NCBI GenBank assembly: GCA_030637515.1
Contig: DAOWGM010000163.1
Coordinates: 1-33,041, forward strand
DNA: 33,041 bases
Reading direction: 5' to 3'
Source of the DNA: Bacteroidales bacterium
GTDB taxonomy: Bacteria > Bacteroidota > Bacteroidia > Bacteroidales > UBA12077
Below are positions 24,745 through 33,000 of the stretch, piece by piece. The translations under genes and the position numbers were made by a program. A model generated the notes under the pieces. The model had not been told where the DNA came from. It made no database searches and worked only from the letters and a program-made list of their open reading frames with translations. Every line of letters begins with the position of its first letter. The stretch's first letter is position 1.

Positions 24745-26265
24745 ATGAAAAAAATAATTACAGTAGTAATTCTCTTTTTACTTTTTCACAATTTAAAGTC
24801 TCAGGAAATCATTGATGTAACACCTGACAACTGTATTCAGGGGGAAACAATAAATCTTACAATTACAGGACAAGATGCTCACTTTGCGCAAGCAACAAAT
24901 ACTGTAATATGGTTTAATCAAGCAAGCTCTACAATATATAGTTCAAATTCTTTAAACATTATAAGTGATAATGAAATACAAGCAGATTTTTCATTTAGTA
25001 TTTTTGATCCTAAAGGAGACTATAATGTTAACATAAGTAACAACATAGATGGAGATATTGTTTTAGAAGATGGGTTTACCTTAAATCTATACTCTACAGA
25101 TACTTTCCTTGTTTCTTCAGAACCTAACGAAGCTTATCAGAACAAAACAATCGAATTTAAAGTTTCCGGATATAATACTCATTTTAAACAGGCAACAAAT
25201 ACTGTTTGGTTCCAGCAAGGAACAAATACAATAAATCCTTACTATATGTATGTCTCGAACGATAATTTTATTTATCCTCGATTCTCTTTTACTGAATCAG
25301 ATCCAACCGGTCTTTTTGACTTATATGTTCATAATACAGTTGATGATACACTTGTGCTAAAAAACGAATTAACTTTACTACCGTCAATCGATCCGTCAAT
25401 AAAATCTATATCTCCAAACATAGGATTTAAAGGTGATAAAATTGAACTAACAATAACTGGTGAGAATACAAGTTTTAGTCAGGCTTCAAATTTATGTGCT
25501 TTAGCACAAGATCCTTATAATGAAGAAAAAATAATCTTTCCTGAAAATATAATTGCTATAAATGATACAAAAATTACCGCAGAATTTGCATTTTCCAATT
25601 CACTTGAATCAGGAAGTTACGACTTCTATTTCTATAATGAAATTGATTATGAAATGTTTCTTGAAGATGCATTTATGCTTTATGATGATCTTACTCCACC
25701 AAAATTAATCTCTGTAAGTCCTGATAATTCATCACAAAATGAAAGTATAACACTAACCTTAACTGGGCAATATACAAACTTTAATCAAGGCTCAAATAGC
25801 GTTTGGTTTAGTCAGGGCTCAAATAGTATTTCGTTTACTCAGGGGAGCTCTACAATTTATCCTAAAACAATCGAAATAATATCAGACACTGAAATACAAG
25901 CTTACTTTAATTTTAACGAAGAATATGTTGTTGGTTCTTACACCGTAAATGTTTTTAATCTAATTGACGGAAACCTTTTCATGGAAGACGTATTTACGCT
26001 TGATTATGCATCGTTTATTTCTAAATTTAATGAAGATAAAATAATTGTTTTTCCTAATCCATCGAATGGAAATTTCAGAATAGATAATATTTCTGAAGTA
26101 AATTGCACCATTAGCATAATAAGTATTGAAGGGAAAATTTTAAAAACGTATACAAATGAATCTGATACATTTATTAACATTTCTGTTTCAGGTCTGAAAG
26201 GATACTATTTAGTTCGTATAAATAATAGCTCTTTTCAGTCGACAAGGAAAATTTTAATTCATTAA
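24745..26265 (+). CDS. T9SS-secreted protein with four Ig-like repeats
   Basis: 506 residues with a Sec signal peptide ending near residue 20 (LLFHNLKSQ). The mature protein consists of four modules of about 90-100 residues (about 24-114, 123-212, 221-313, 323-420). Each has the pattern PDN...QGE.I.LTITGQ...F.QATN.VWF, then a D.EIQA.F strand and a DG...LEDAFTL end. They resemble IPT/TIG-like or other immunoglobulin-fold repeats. Residues about 428-506 are a type A T9SS sorting domain (KIIVFPNPSNGNFRIDN, ISIISIEGKIL, GYYLVRI), which directs export and usually surface attachment or release. Module 4 carries an extra short tandem repeat. There is no enzyme motif, so a structural or adhesive surface role is likely. 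Confidence 0.85.
   Translation: MKKIITVVILFLLFHNLKSQEIIDVTPDNCIQGETINLTITGQDAHFAQATNTVIWFNQASSTIYSSNSLNIISDNEIQADFSFSIFDPKGDYNVNISNNIDGDIVLEDGFTLNLYSTDTFLVSSEPNEAYQNKTIEFKVSGYNTHFKQATNTVWFQQGTNTINPYYMYVSNDNFIYPRFSFTESDPTGLFDLYVHNTVDDTLVLKNELTLLPSIDPSIKSISPNIGFKGDKIELTITGENTSFSQASNLCALAQDPYNEEKIIFPENIIAINDTKITAEFAFSNSLESGSYDFYFYNEIDYEMFLEDAFMLYDDLTPPKLISVSPDNSSQNESITLTLTGQYTNFNQGSNSVWFSQGSNSISFTQGSSTIYPKTIEIISDTEIQAYFNFNEEYVVGSYTVNVFNLIDGNLFMEDVFTLDYASFISKFNEDKIIVFPNPSNGNFRIDNISEVNCTISIISIEGKILKTYTNESDTFINISVSGLKGYYLVRINNSSFQSTRKILIH
25780..25860 (+). repeat. Three 27-bp tandem repeats inside the Ig-like protein gene
   Basis: Units at 25780-25806, 25807-25833 and 25834-25860 encode FNQGSNSVW, FSQGSNSIS and FTQGSSTIY. 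The other three modules have one or two copies of this strand motif, so the fourth has expanded by in-frame duplication. The third unit differs most at the DNA level, so the duplication is not fresh. Confidence 0.7.
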
Positions 26266-26274
26266 TTATTATTT

Positions 26275-26967
26275 ATGTCTGACCAAAATACAACAGGACT
26301 CGAAATAGCAGAAAACTCTATCAATCTTATCGATAAAATTATAAATTCTAAAGTAAGAATTTTACTAGTATTTTTATTAGTATTTACTGCAACTGAGTCG
26401 TTATTTAGTCAGGTTTCTGTCAGGAAATCAGAAGTTGATTATTCATTAAAAATTGAAAAAGATAGTATTTATAGAATTCTAACATTCTGGAAAGATAAAG
26501 ACTCAACTAATTACAGTTCAGTCAAATATTCAATTTCTGATTTTAATAATATTTCATCACCAAAAAAGTTAATAGATAAAATTAACACAATTAATCAATT
26601 ATGGAATATTGCAAAAGACAGTATAGCACTTAACCTGAACTCATTCAATATTGGATATCCACTGCTCTATTCTGATGTTTTAAAAAACCACATTCAAGCT
26701 TTTATTGATTCTGAGGATTGGCAAAAACATGTGAAACAAAATGGCAAAACTCTGAACTACGAGATTATAAAAAAGGTAATATTAGAAGCAAATGTTTACA
26801 AGCCTTTAAACAGCTTTCTAAGAACAAAAAACTATCATATTTCAGAATTTGAAACCGAAAAACATGGTTTTGTAACAAAAGAAAATCTGCAAAACGCGGG
26901 TTTCTCTAGTTCTGAAATTATCCCAATGCCATTTATAGTGCGGATTGTTTTGAACCAAAACAATTAG
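26275..26967 (+). CDS. Unknown exported or membrane-anchored protein
   Basis: 230 residues. A polar N-terminal stretch of about 27 residues (MSDQNTTGLEIAENSINLID) precedes one hydrophobic segment (about 28-46), then LFSQVSVRKS, which looks like a signal-peptidase site. It may therefore be a signal peptide with an unusually long n-region or a single-pass anchor. The remaining about 180 residues are mixed helix and strand, rich in K, D, N and S, with no cysteines and no motif that I recognise. It starts 9 nt after the T9SS protein gene and is probably co-expressed with it. No in-frame ATG lies closer to the hydrophobic segment. Confidence 0.7.
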   Translation: MSDQNTTGLEIAENSINLIDKIINSKVRILLVFLLVFTATESLFSQVSVRKSEVDYSLKIEKDSIYRILTFWKDKDSTNYSSVKYSISDFNNISSPKKLIDKINTINQLWNIAKDSIALNLNSFNIGYPLLYSDVLKNHIQAFIDSEDWQKHVKQNGKTLNYEIIKKVILEANVYKPLNSFLRTKNYHISEFETEKHGFVTKENLQNAGFSSSEIIPMPFIVRIVLNQNN

Positions 26968-26972
26968 AAAAA

Positions 26973-27000
26973 TTTGTTTAAAATATCCTTTTTAAACAAA
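26973..27000. terminator. AT-rich hairpin between converging genes
   Basis: The arms TTTGTTTAAAA and TTTTAAACAAA (11 bp) enclose TATCCT, 5 nt after the stop of the 230-residue protein. On the minus strand the right-hand exit is a run of five T, so it could also end transcription arriving from the small minus-strand frame at 27060. It has no G/C pairs beyond two, so it is a weak terminator. Confidence 0.5.
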
Positions 27001-27059
27001 AACCGTTCATCACTTTTAAACTAATCTTTGTTGATTCATTTGCGTACAGAAGAAATTAT

Positions 27060-27221
27060 TTATATATGATTTTGGATATATATTCCAACAAAATAAACCA
27101 CTAAAAATCCAACATAACGAAAACGGAACAGTTCTTTATTGGTATCAAACTCATTAACTAATACTAATATAACTGCTAAAACAGTTATAAATATGATATC
27201 GTAAACTATAGCTTTTTTCAT
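27060..27221 (-). CDS. Possible 53-residue two-helix membrane protein
   Basis: The minus strand encodes MKKAIVYDIIFITVLAVILV, then a charged turn (NEFDTNKELFRFR, about 23-35) and a second hydrophobic stretch (YVGFLVVYFVGIYI, about 36-49), ending NHI-stop. A clean two-helix hairpin with a basic N terminus is unlikely by chance. It lies in a 328-bp stretch that otherwise has only terminators. Against it: the gene upstream ends in a terminator only 18 nt before this start, and I see no promoter of its own, so expression would rely on read-through. No family recognised. Confidence 0.45.
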   Translation of the reverse strand: MKKAIVYDIIFITVLAVILVLVNEFDTNKELFRFRYVGFLVVYFVGIYIQNHI

Positions 27222-27238
27222 ATAAATACATTTAAAAT

Positions 27239-27275
27239 AAAAAAAGCACCCTAATGATTAAATTCAGGATGCTTT
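27239..27275 (-). terminator. Rho-independent terminator of the WYL-GyrI-DUF3795 cluster
   Basis: Read on the minus strand, AAAGCATCCT pairs with AGGGTGCTTT (10 bp with one G-U) around a 13-nt loop and runs into seven T. On the plus strand the same stem would contain an A-C mismatch and lack a T run, so it acts for the minus-strand genes. Confidence 0.8.
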
Positions 27276-27295
27276 AATTTTCAACGCATTACTTT

Positions 27296-27652
27296 CTAAT
27301 TTTTAATTTTTTTCATTGAAACCAGTTTATTTTCAGCCATAAATTTCGCGAATTCGTCGTAACCTTGTTCTTTAATCCTATTTATACCAGCCTTTCGGTC
27401 CGACTTAAATACAAACTCAAACATTTTTGCAACAAAATTGTCAAACATTTTACAATCTTTTACATCAGTAAATTCGTTACAATTTGCACATGAACTGATT
27501 CCTTTTTCTATGCAGCATTTACGAATTTTACACCAGCTTGCTTTTTCATTTTCTGCGCATCCGGGACATTTTCCTTTTTGATACTTTCCGCACGATCCGC
27601 AATATAAGCCACAATAGCTTACTAATTCACTGTTAGAAGTTGCTTCTTTCAT
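27296..27652 (-). CDS. DUF3795 cysteine-rich protein
   Basis: 118 residues with eleven cysteines in the first 67 (C14, C18, C21, C29, C32, C41, C46, C47, C55, C58, C67), in the order typical of DUF3795: YCGLYCGSC, KCPGC, CKIRKCC, SCANC. The cysteine pattern implies metal binding, probably zinc or an iron-sulfur centre; no enzymatic role is established for the family. The C-terminal half is helical (RIKEQGYDEFAKFMAE). It starts 6 nt after the GyrI-like gene, so the two are one transcript, and the transcript ends at the terminator at 27239-27275. Confidence 0.85.
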   Translation of the reverse strand: MKEATSNSELVSYCGLYCGSCGKYQKGKCPGCAENEKASWCKIRKCCIEKGISSCANCNEFTDVKDCKMFDNFVAKMFEFVFKSDRKAGINRIKEQGYDEFAKFMAENKLVSMKKIKN

Positions 27653-27658
27653 TATATA

Positions 27659-28102
27659 CTATTTTATTCCTATTTGTATTTCAGTAATATTATTTTCCAT
27701 ATTTTCAAAATCAACCCGATGATAAATTTCACGGCATTCACCTGTCATAATTAAACCATTCTGCATTACCTCGCCAATAAGTGTTTGATATACATTCTTG
27801 AATTCACTCCAATTTCCATTATGAATGTGTGTTGCACATTTAAACTCATTCAAAGCTGTAATGTCTGTATCCATTTTATTGTTGTCAACTGGATAGCCAA
27901 CCAATAAATCAAATTCTGTTTCTGGATTTCCATCAGAGCCATTATAAATCCACACCTGAGCTCCATTTGGATTGATACACTTCTTTTTCATTTCGTCCAA
28001 AACTCTTTCTGGTAAAACTTTTACATGCTCGCTAATTGTTTTTAAGCTTGTTTTTATTTCTTTACCAAATACTTTAGTCTGTTTTACTTGTTTAATTTCC
28101 AT
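27659..28102 (-). CDS. GyrI-like small-molecule-binding protein
   Basis: 147 residues of the GyrI-like/AraC effector-binding fold, a stand-alone ligand-binding domain. The visible pattern is the two-fold SHS2-like layout: an N-terminal half with PERVLDEMKKKC and AQVWIYNGSDGNPETEFDLL, and a C-terminal half with FKCATHIHNGNWSEFKNVYQ followed by GLIMTGECREIYH and a final TEIQIGI strand. The glutamates near the ends of both halves match the usual ligand pocket region. Such proteins bind hydrophobic cations or hydrolyse certain cyclopropyl compounds. Lying between a WYL regulator gene and a DUF3795 gene, it may sense or sequester the ligand that the regulator responds to; this is inference. Confidence 0.82.
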   Translation of the reverse strand: MEIKQVKQTKVFGKEIKTSLKTISEHVKVLPERVLDEMKKKCINPNGAQVWIYNGSDGNPETEFDLLVGYPVDNNKMDTDITALNEFKCATHIHNGNWSEFKNVYQTLIGEVMQNGLIMTGECREIYHRVDFENMENNITEIQIGIK

Positions 28103-28131
28103 CTCTATCTTGTTTTTTTAAGTTTACAATA

Positions 28132-28166
28132 CAAAGATCAATTCAAGGAGTGACAACAGTATGTCA
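28132..28166 (-). promoter_or_regulatory. Candidate operator (TGACA-N6-TGTCA) and promoter of the GyrI-DUF3795 genes
   Basis: A perfect inverted repeat, TGACA - ACAGTA - TGTCA (28151-28166), overlaps the stop codon of the WYL regulator gene. About 20 bp further down on the minus strand is GATCTTTG (28132-28139), one base from the TAnnTTTG -7 box. The repeat would cover the -33 region, so a regulator bound there could repress or activate the two downstream genes. The adjacent YafY/WYL regulator is the obvious candidate. Confidence 0.55.
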
Positions 28167-29120
28167 ACTAGGGTTATATTTATTTTGAAGTTTTTTTACC
28201 ATCTCACCAACACTAACTCTAATAAGCTCTGGTTCAATTATCTCAACATTATCTAAGAGTGTTAAAATCCATTTCCCAATGTAATCATCAGAGTTACTCA
28301 AGAAGCTCATTTCCATTTTATCACCCAAATCCTTTTCCTCAATAAATCCAAAGTAATATTTAGACTGGTTAATCTCCGGAAGAATTTTTTTATTAACTAA
28401 TAGCTTAACTAAAAATACTTCATCGTTTGAAGTAATGGTTTCAAAATAATCACGTATTAAAGGTTTGTTATCCTGATTAAATTTTTCGTCGGTTAAACTG
28501 ATACTCCTAATTCTGTCGATACGGAAATCACGATAATCTTTTCTTAACTTACAATATGCAATTAAGTGCCAATTAAAACTGTAATGGCAAATCCCTACTG
28601 GCTCTACAATTCTACACGTGTCTTCATTTTTTGAAAATGAATTATAAACCAATTCTATTGATAGCTTTTTATCAATCGCTTTTAGTATAGTATCCATTAT
28701 CCTCTCCGGAATATCTTTCCTTTGTATGGGCGATGAACTAAATACTTCGATATGTTGATCAATATTGGCAATAAATTCTTTTTCCGATACATTTAAAATA
28801 GATCTGATCTTATACAAAGCTGAATTTAAATTATCTTGTAAAGTTCGGTCAGTTAGTTTTTCTGTTAATTTGTTCGCAATTAACAATGCACTTGCTTCTT
28901 CTTCAGAAAAACCAACAGGAGGTAAATGATAACTATCAACCAAGAAATAACCTACACCAGCTTCTGAACCAATTGGAATACCAGCTTCTTCTAAAGATCG
29001 AATATCTCGATAAACAGTTCGTTTACTAATATCAAATCGGTCAGCAATTTCACCAGCTGTTACTATTTTTTTTGATTGTAAATGAATTAAAATAGCGGTT
29101 AATCTGTCAATTCGGTTCAT
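28164..29120 (-). CDS. YafY-type WYL-domain transcriptional regulator
   Basis: 318-residue DNA-binding regulator. The N terminus is a DeoR-like winged helix (1-60: NRIDRLTAILIHLQSKKIVT, then ISKRTVYRDIRSLEEAGIP as the recognition helix region). The linker VGYFLVDSYHLPPVGFSEEE is typical of YafY proteins. The WYL domain is at about 150-230 (IELVYNSFSK, IVEPVGICHYSFNWHLIAYC, DYRDFRIDRI); the name-giving W-Y-L reads W-H-L here. A C-terminal WCX-like domain (about 240-315) completes it. Length is normal. WYL proteins sense nucleic acids or small ligands. The gene heads a minus-strand cluster with GyrI-like and DUF3795 genes and probably controls them through the inverted repeat at 28151-28166. 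Confidence 0.92.
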   Translation of the reverse strand: MNRIDRLTAILIHLQSKKIVTAGEIADRFDISKRTVYRDIRSLEEAGIPIGSEAGVGYFLVDSYHLPPVGFSEEEASALLIANKLTEKLTDRTLQDNLNSALYKIRSILNVSEKEFIANIDQHIEVFSSSPIQRKDIPERIMDTILKAIDKKLSIELVYNSFSKNEDTCRIVEPVGICHYSFNWHLIAYCKLRKDYRDFRIDRIRSISLTDEKFNQDNKPLIRDYFETITSNDEVFLVKLLVNKKILPEINQSKYYFGFIEEKDLGDKMEMSFLSNSDDYIGKWILTLLDNVEIIEPELIRVSVGEMVKKLQNKYNPS

Positions 29121-29183
29121 CCCAAATATTATTCTTTAGTTTTAAATCTACAATGATAAATGTAAAAATAAAAAAAAAGCCAT

Positions 29184-29191
29184 TAACTTTG
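29184..29191 (+). promoter_or_regulatory. -7 box (TAACTTTG) for the small membrane protein gene
   Basis: TAACTTTG fits TAnnTTTG exactly and lies 62 nt upstream of the ATG at 29254, in the divergent gap with the WYL regulator. No TTTG -33 element is visible in the A-rich stretch before it. Confidence 0.45.
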
Positions 29192-29253
29192 ATTATTGGA
29201 TAAATCATATTTTCAATATTTATTTTAATCAACTAAGTTTCTAAAATGGCGCT

Positions 29254-29559
29254 ATGATTATGCTATTTATTATCAGTATAATAGTTTTAGTATTAAATAT
29301 TCCATTTGGTTATTGGAGATCAAACGTGAAAATATTTTCTTTACAATGGTATTTATCGATTCACATTCCTGTCCCATTTATCGTAGCTTTAAGAATCTTT
29401 TTTGAAATTGGCTTCAGCTGGTATACATACCTTTTCCTTGTTGCTGCTTTTTTCCTTGGACAAAAATTAGGCTCAATTATCTATAATTATTTTAAGAAAA
29501 GTGATATTGTTAGCTCTTGCCTTTTTATGGATCTGTACAAATTAGTTTGTAATCGCTAA
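29254..29559 (+). CDS. Small conserved-looking membrane protein
   Basis: 101 residues, three predicted helices (about 2-18, 34-52, 57-77) and a short basic tail. The start MIMLFIISIIVLVLNIPFGY continues WRSNVKIFSLQW, then HIPVPFIVALRIFFE. I have the impression of a widespread Bacteroidota protein with the NIPFGYWR and HIPVPF motifs, but I cannot assign a function. The true start may be the ATG at 29260. It diverges from the WYL regulator gene and converges on the DksA-like gene with only 14 nt between stops. Confidence 0.7.
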   Translation: MIMLFIISIIVLVLNIPFGYWRSNVKIFSLQWYLSIHIPVPFIVALRIFFEIGFSWYTYLFLVAAFFLGQKLGSIIYNYFKKSDIVSSCLFMDLYKLVCNR

Positions 29560-29573
29560 AAAAAACTTTATTT

Positions 29574-29906
29574 TTAATTGGCACAATTAACGCAGTGCCT
29601 GCTTTGTGGCATTAACAAAATTCGTCCTAATGGAATAGGCTTTTTGCATTTAGCACATAAACCAAAATCATCTTCATCTATCTTTGTTAATACATATTTT
29701 AGTTTACTTAGCTTTTCCTCAGCCAGACGCAAGGCAGCTTCGGCAACGCTTTTATTATTGATTGCATCCATACGCGAAATTCTTCCTATTGCACAATCTG
29801 GCTCAATAGGTTTTGTAATTTTCTTATATTCAATGATTGATTTTTCAGTTTTTTCAATCTCTGTAATAATTTTTTCCTTAATTTCGTTCGAAGTTTTATC
29901 GTCCAT
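29574..29906 (-). CDS. DksA/TraR-type zinc-finger protein
   Basis: 110 residues from the ATG at 29906; an in-frame TTG at 29924 would add six residues (MFKNIV) and is less likely. A helical coiled-coil region (about 5-75, KEKIITEIEKTEKSIIEY, AALRLAEEKLSKLKYVLTKI) precedes the C-terminal finger GLCAKCKKPIP ... SRHCVNCAN, with C84, C87, C105 and C108 giving C-x2-C-x17-C-x2-C. In DksA/TraR proteins the coiled coil enters the RNA polymerase secondary channel. The acidic coiled-coil tip of true DksA (DxxDxA) is not obvious here, so it may be one of the general zinc-ribbon relatives and not a stringent-response factor. Confidence 0.85.
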   Translation of the reverse strand: MDDKTSNEIKEKIITEIEKTEKSIIEYKKITKPIEPDCAIGRISRMDAINNKSVAEAALRLAEEKLSKLKYVLTKIDEDDFGLCAKCKKPIPLGRILLMPQSRHCVNCAN

Positions 29907-30024
29907 CACAATATTTTTAAACAATTTACAGTTTCGAATGTACTATTTTTTTTAAACTTTTATTTTTCAGATTAATCGATTTTAATTAAAAAGAGTCTAT
30001 ATAAACAAATCAAAATAAAAAAAT

Positions 30025-33000
30025 ATGCGAAAAATTAGAATTTCACTTTCAGTATTAGCCTTATTTGCTGTTTTTTCAGCATTTTCTGTTAAGGCTCAAA
30101 AGGATGCACGCTTAATGCGATTTCCTGATATTAATAATGACTTAATAGCATTTGTATATGCCGGAGATATCTGGACTGTTGATGCAAATGGTGGAGATGC
30201 AATAAGATTAACATCACATAAAGGATTAGAATTATTTCCAAGAATTTCTCCTGACGGGAACCTTATTGCATTTTCTGCAGAATATTCAGGTAGCAGACAA
30301 GTTTATGTTATGCCATCTACAGGTGGTACACCTCAACAATTAACTTATTATAACGATGTTGGAGAAATGGCTCCACGTGGTGGTTGGGATAATGTTATTC
30401 TTGACTGGACTCCTGATAGTAAAAATATTATGATAAGAGGAAATAGAACTCCTTTTGGTGAAAGAAATGGAAAATACTATTTAGTAAGTATCGAAGGTGG
30501 TTTTGAAAAACCATTACAAATAACTGATGGTGGTTTTGGAGTACTTTCTCCTGACGCATCAAAAATTGCATATACGCCTATTAGTAGAGAATTTAGAACA
30601 TGGAAAAGATACAAAGGTGGACGTGCTTCTGACGTGTGGATTTATGACTTAAATAAAGATGTATCGGAAAAAATAACTGATTTTGCCGGAACAGATCAAA
30701 TCCCTGTTTGGTACAAAAACAAAATATATTTTGCTTCTGACAGAGATTTAACTCTAAATATCTTTAGTTATGATTTAGATACAAAGGAAACAAAGAAGAT
30801 TACAAATCATACTGAATTTGATGTTATGTGGCCTTCCGGCGAAAACGGAATGATAGCATACGAAAATGGTGGACATATTTACAAACTTAATGCTGAAACC
30901 GGAAAAACCGAAAAAGTTACCGTTAATATAAGTTTCGATAATCCAAACATACTTCCTTATTTTAAGAATGTTAAAGATAACATCGAAAATGCTTCAATTT
31001 CACCAAGTGGAAAACGTGCTTTATTCGATGCTCGTGGTGATATTTTCTCTGTGCCTGCTGAAAATGGTTTTACAGTAAATCTTACTAGAACACAAGGTAT
31101 TCGCGAAATGTCGCCAAATTGGTCTCCTGACGGAAAATACATTTCTTATCTTTCTGACGCAACAGGCGAATACGAAATCTATCTTTTAGAAAATAAAGAA
31201 GGTGCTAAAGCCAAACAGTTAACTTTCAATTCTAAAGCTTGGAAATACGACGCTACATGGTCGCCTGATAGTAAATATATAGTTTATTTTGATCGTACTT
31301 TAAAGCTAAAGTATATTGATGTAGCTACAGGAGTTGAAAAAAATATTGCAAGTGCTTATTCTGATGAAATCAGAGATTATAACTTTTCTCCAGATTCAAA
31401 ATGGGTAATTTATACAAACAACAGCGAGAATAGTAATAGCTCTGTTTGGGTTTATAATCTTGCTACAGGTAAAAATCATAAAGTAACTAACGATACTTTT
31501 AATGATTTTAGCCCTGTTTTCTCAAAAGATGGAAATTATATCTTCTTCTTATCAAATCGTGATTTCAATCTTGATTTTTCAAGTTATGAATTTACTTACT
31601 TATATAACAATGCAACTAGAATTTATGCATTAGCTTTAAGAAAAGATAGTCCAAAACTTTTTAAATTTAAGAACGATGTTGTAACAGCAAAAGCTGAAGA
31701 TAAGCCTGATGCAGCAAAAGGTAAAAAAGACAAGAAAGATAAAGAAGAACCTAAAAAAGATGAATTAAATATTTCAATTGATTTTGATGGAATTACGAAT
31801 CGAATTATGGATCTCCCAATTGAAGATGGCAATTATTTTTTCCTTGATGCTGTTGAAGGTGGAATTCTTTATGGTGCAGAAGACGGATTACATAAATACG
31901 ATTTATCAAAAGAAAAAGATGATTTAATTATTTCAGATGTAAGATGGGGGATTCTATCAGCTGATGGAAGCAAAATGCTGTACAGAGCAAAAGGAAATTG
32001 GGGAATTACAGGTATTTCTCCAAACCAAAAAGCGGGTGATGGTAAATTAGATTTAAGTAATGTGGAAATAAAAATCGATCCTAAAAAAGAATGGGAACAA
32101 ATCTATACTGATGGATGGAGAATTTTTAGAGATTATTTTTATGTAAAAAATTTACATAATGTTGATTGGGCAGGATTAAAAGTAAAATACGCCAAACTTC
32201 TACCTTATGTTAGTCACAGAGCTGATTTAGATTATATTCTAAGCGAAATTATTGCAGAAACAAATACTGGTCATGCTTACGATAATTGGGGTGATTTTGA
32301 AAGAGTTAAAAGAATCGATGGAGGTTTGTTAGGCGCTGAATTTAAAGCAGATGCAAACTCTAATCGCTATATTATTTCTAAAATCTATAAAGGTGAAAAT
32401 TGGGATGAATCAAGAAGATCTCCTTTAACTGAGCAAGGAATCAATATTAAAGAAGGCGATTACCTTATTAGTTTAAATGGATTCGATGTTACATTAGCTG
32501 ATAATCCTTATATGTTTTTAGAAAATACTGCAAATAAGCATATCGAAATAAAAGTTAACTCTACTCCTTCTGAGTCTGGTGCTAAAACGTATACCGTAAA
32601 AACTATTAATAGCGAACTTACTTTATTTTATTTAGATTGGGTTGAAGCTCGTCGTAAAATGGTAGAAGAACTATCTGGTGGTAGAATTGGTTACATTCAT
32701 GTTCCAAATACAGCATTTGAAGGAAATCATGAATTGTATCGTGGTATGTATGAACAACATAATAAAGAAGCTTTAATTATTGACGATCGTTATAATGGAG
32801 GTGGTTTTATTCCTGCAAACATGGTAGATCTGTTAGACCGCACAACATTAAGTTACTGGCATAGACAAGGATTACATCCAATGAAATATCATAATATTGC
32901 CCATAATGGTCCAAAAGTAATGTTAATTAATGGTTATTCATCATCGGGTGGTGATGCTTTCCCTTACTTTTTCAGAAAGAAAAATTTAGGTACATTAATT

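Noticed and set aside
29578-29955. 125-codon plus-strand frame over the DksA-like gene
   Set aside because: The minus-strand frame encodes an unmistakable four-cysteine zinc finger; the plus frame is its mirror and has no recognisable content.
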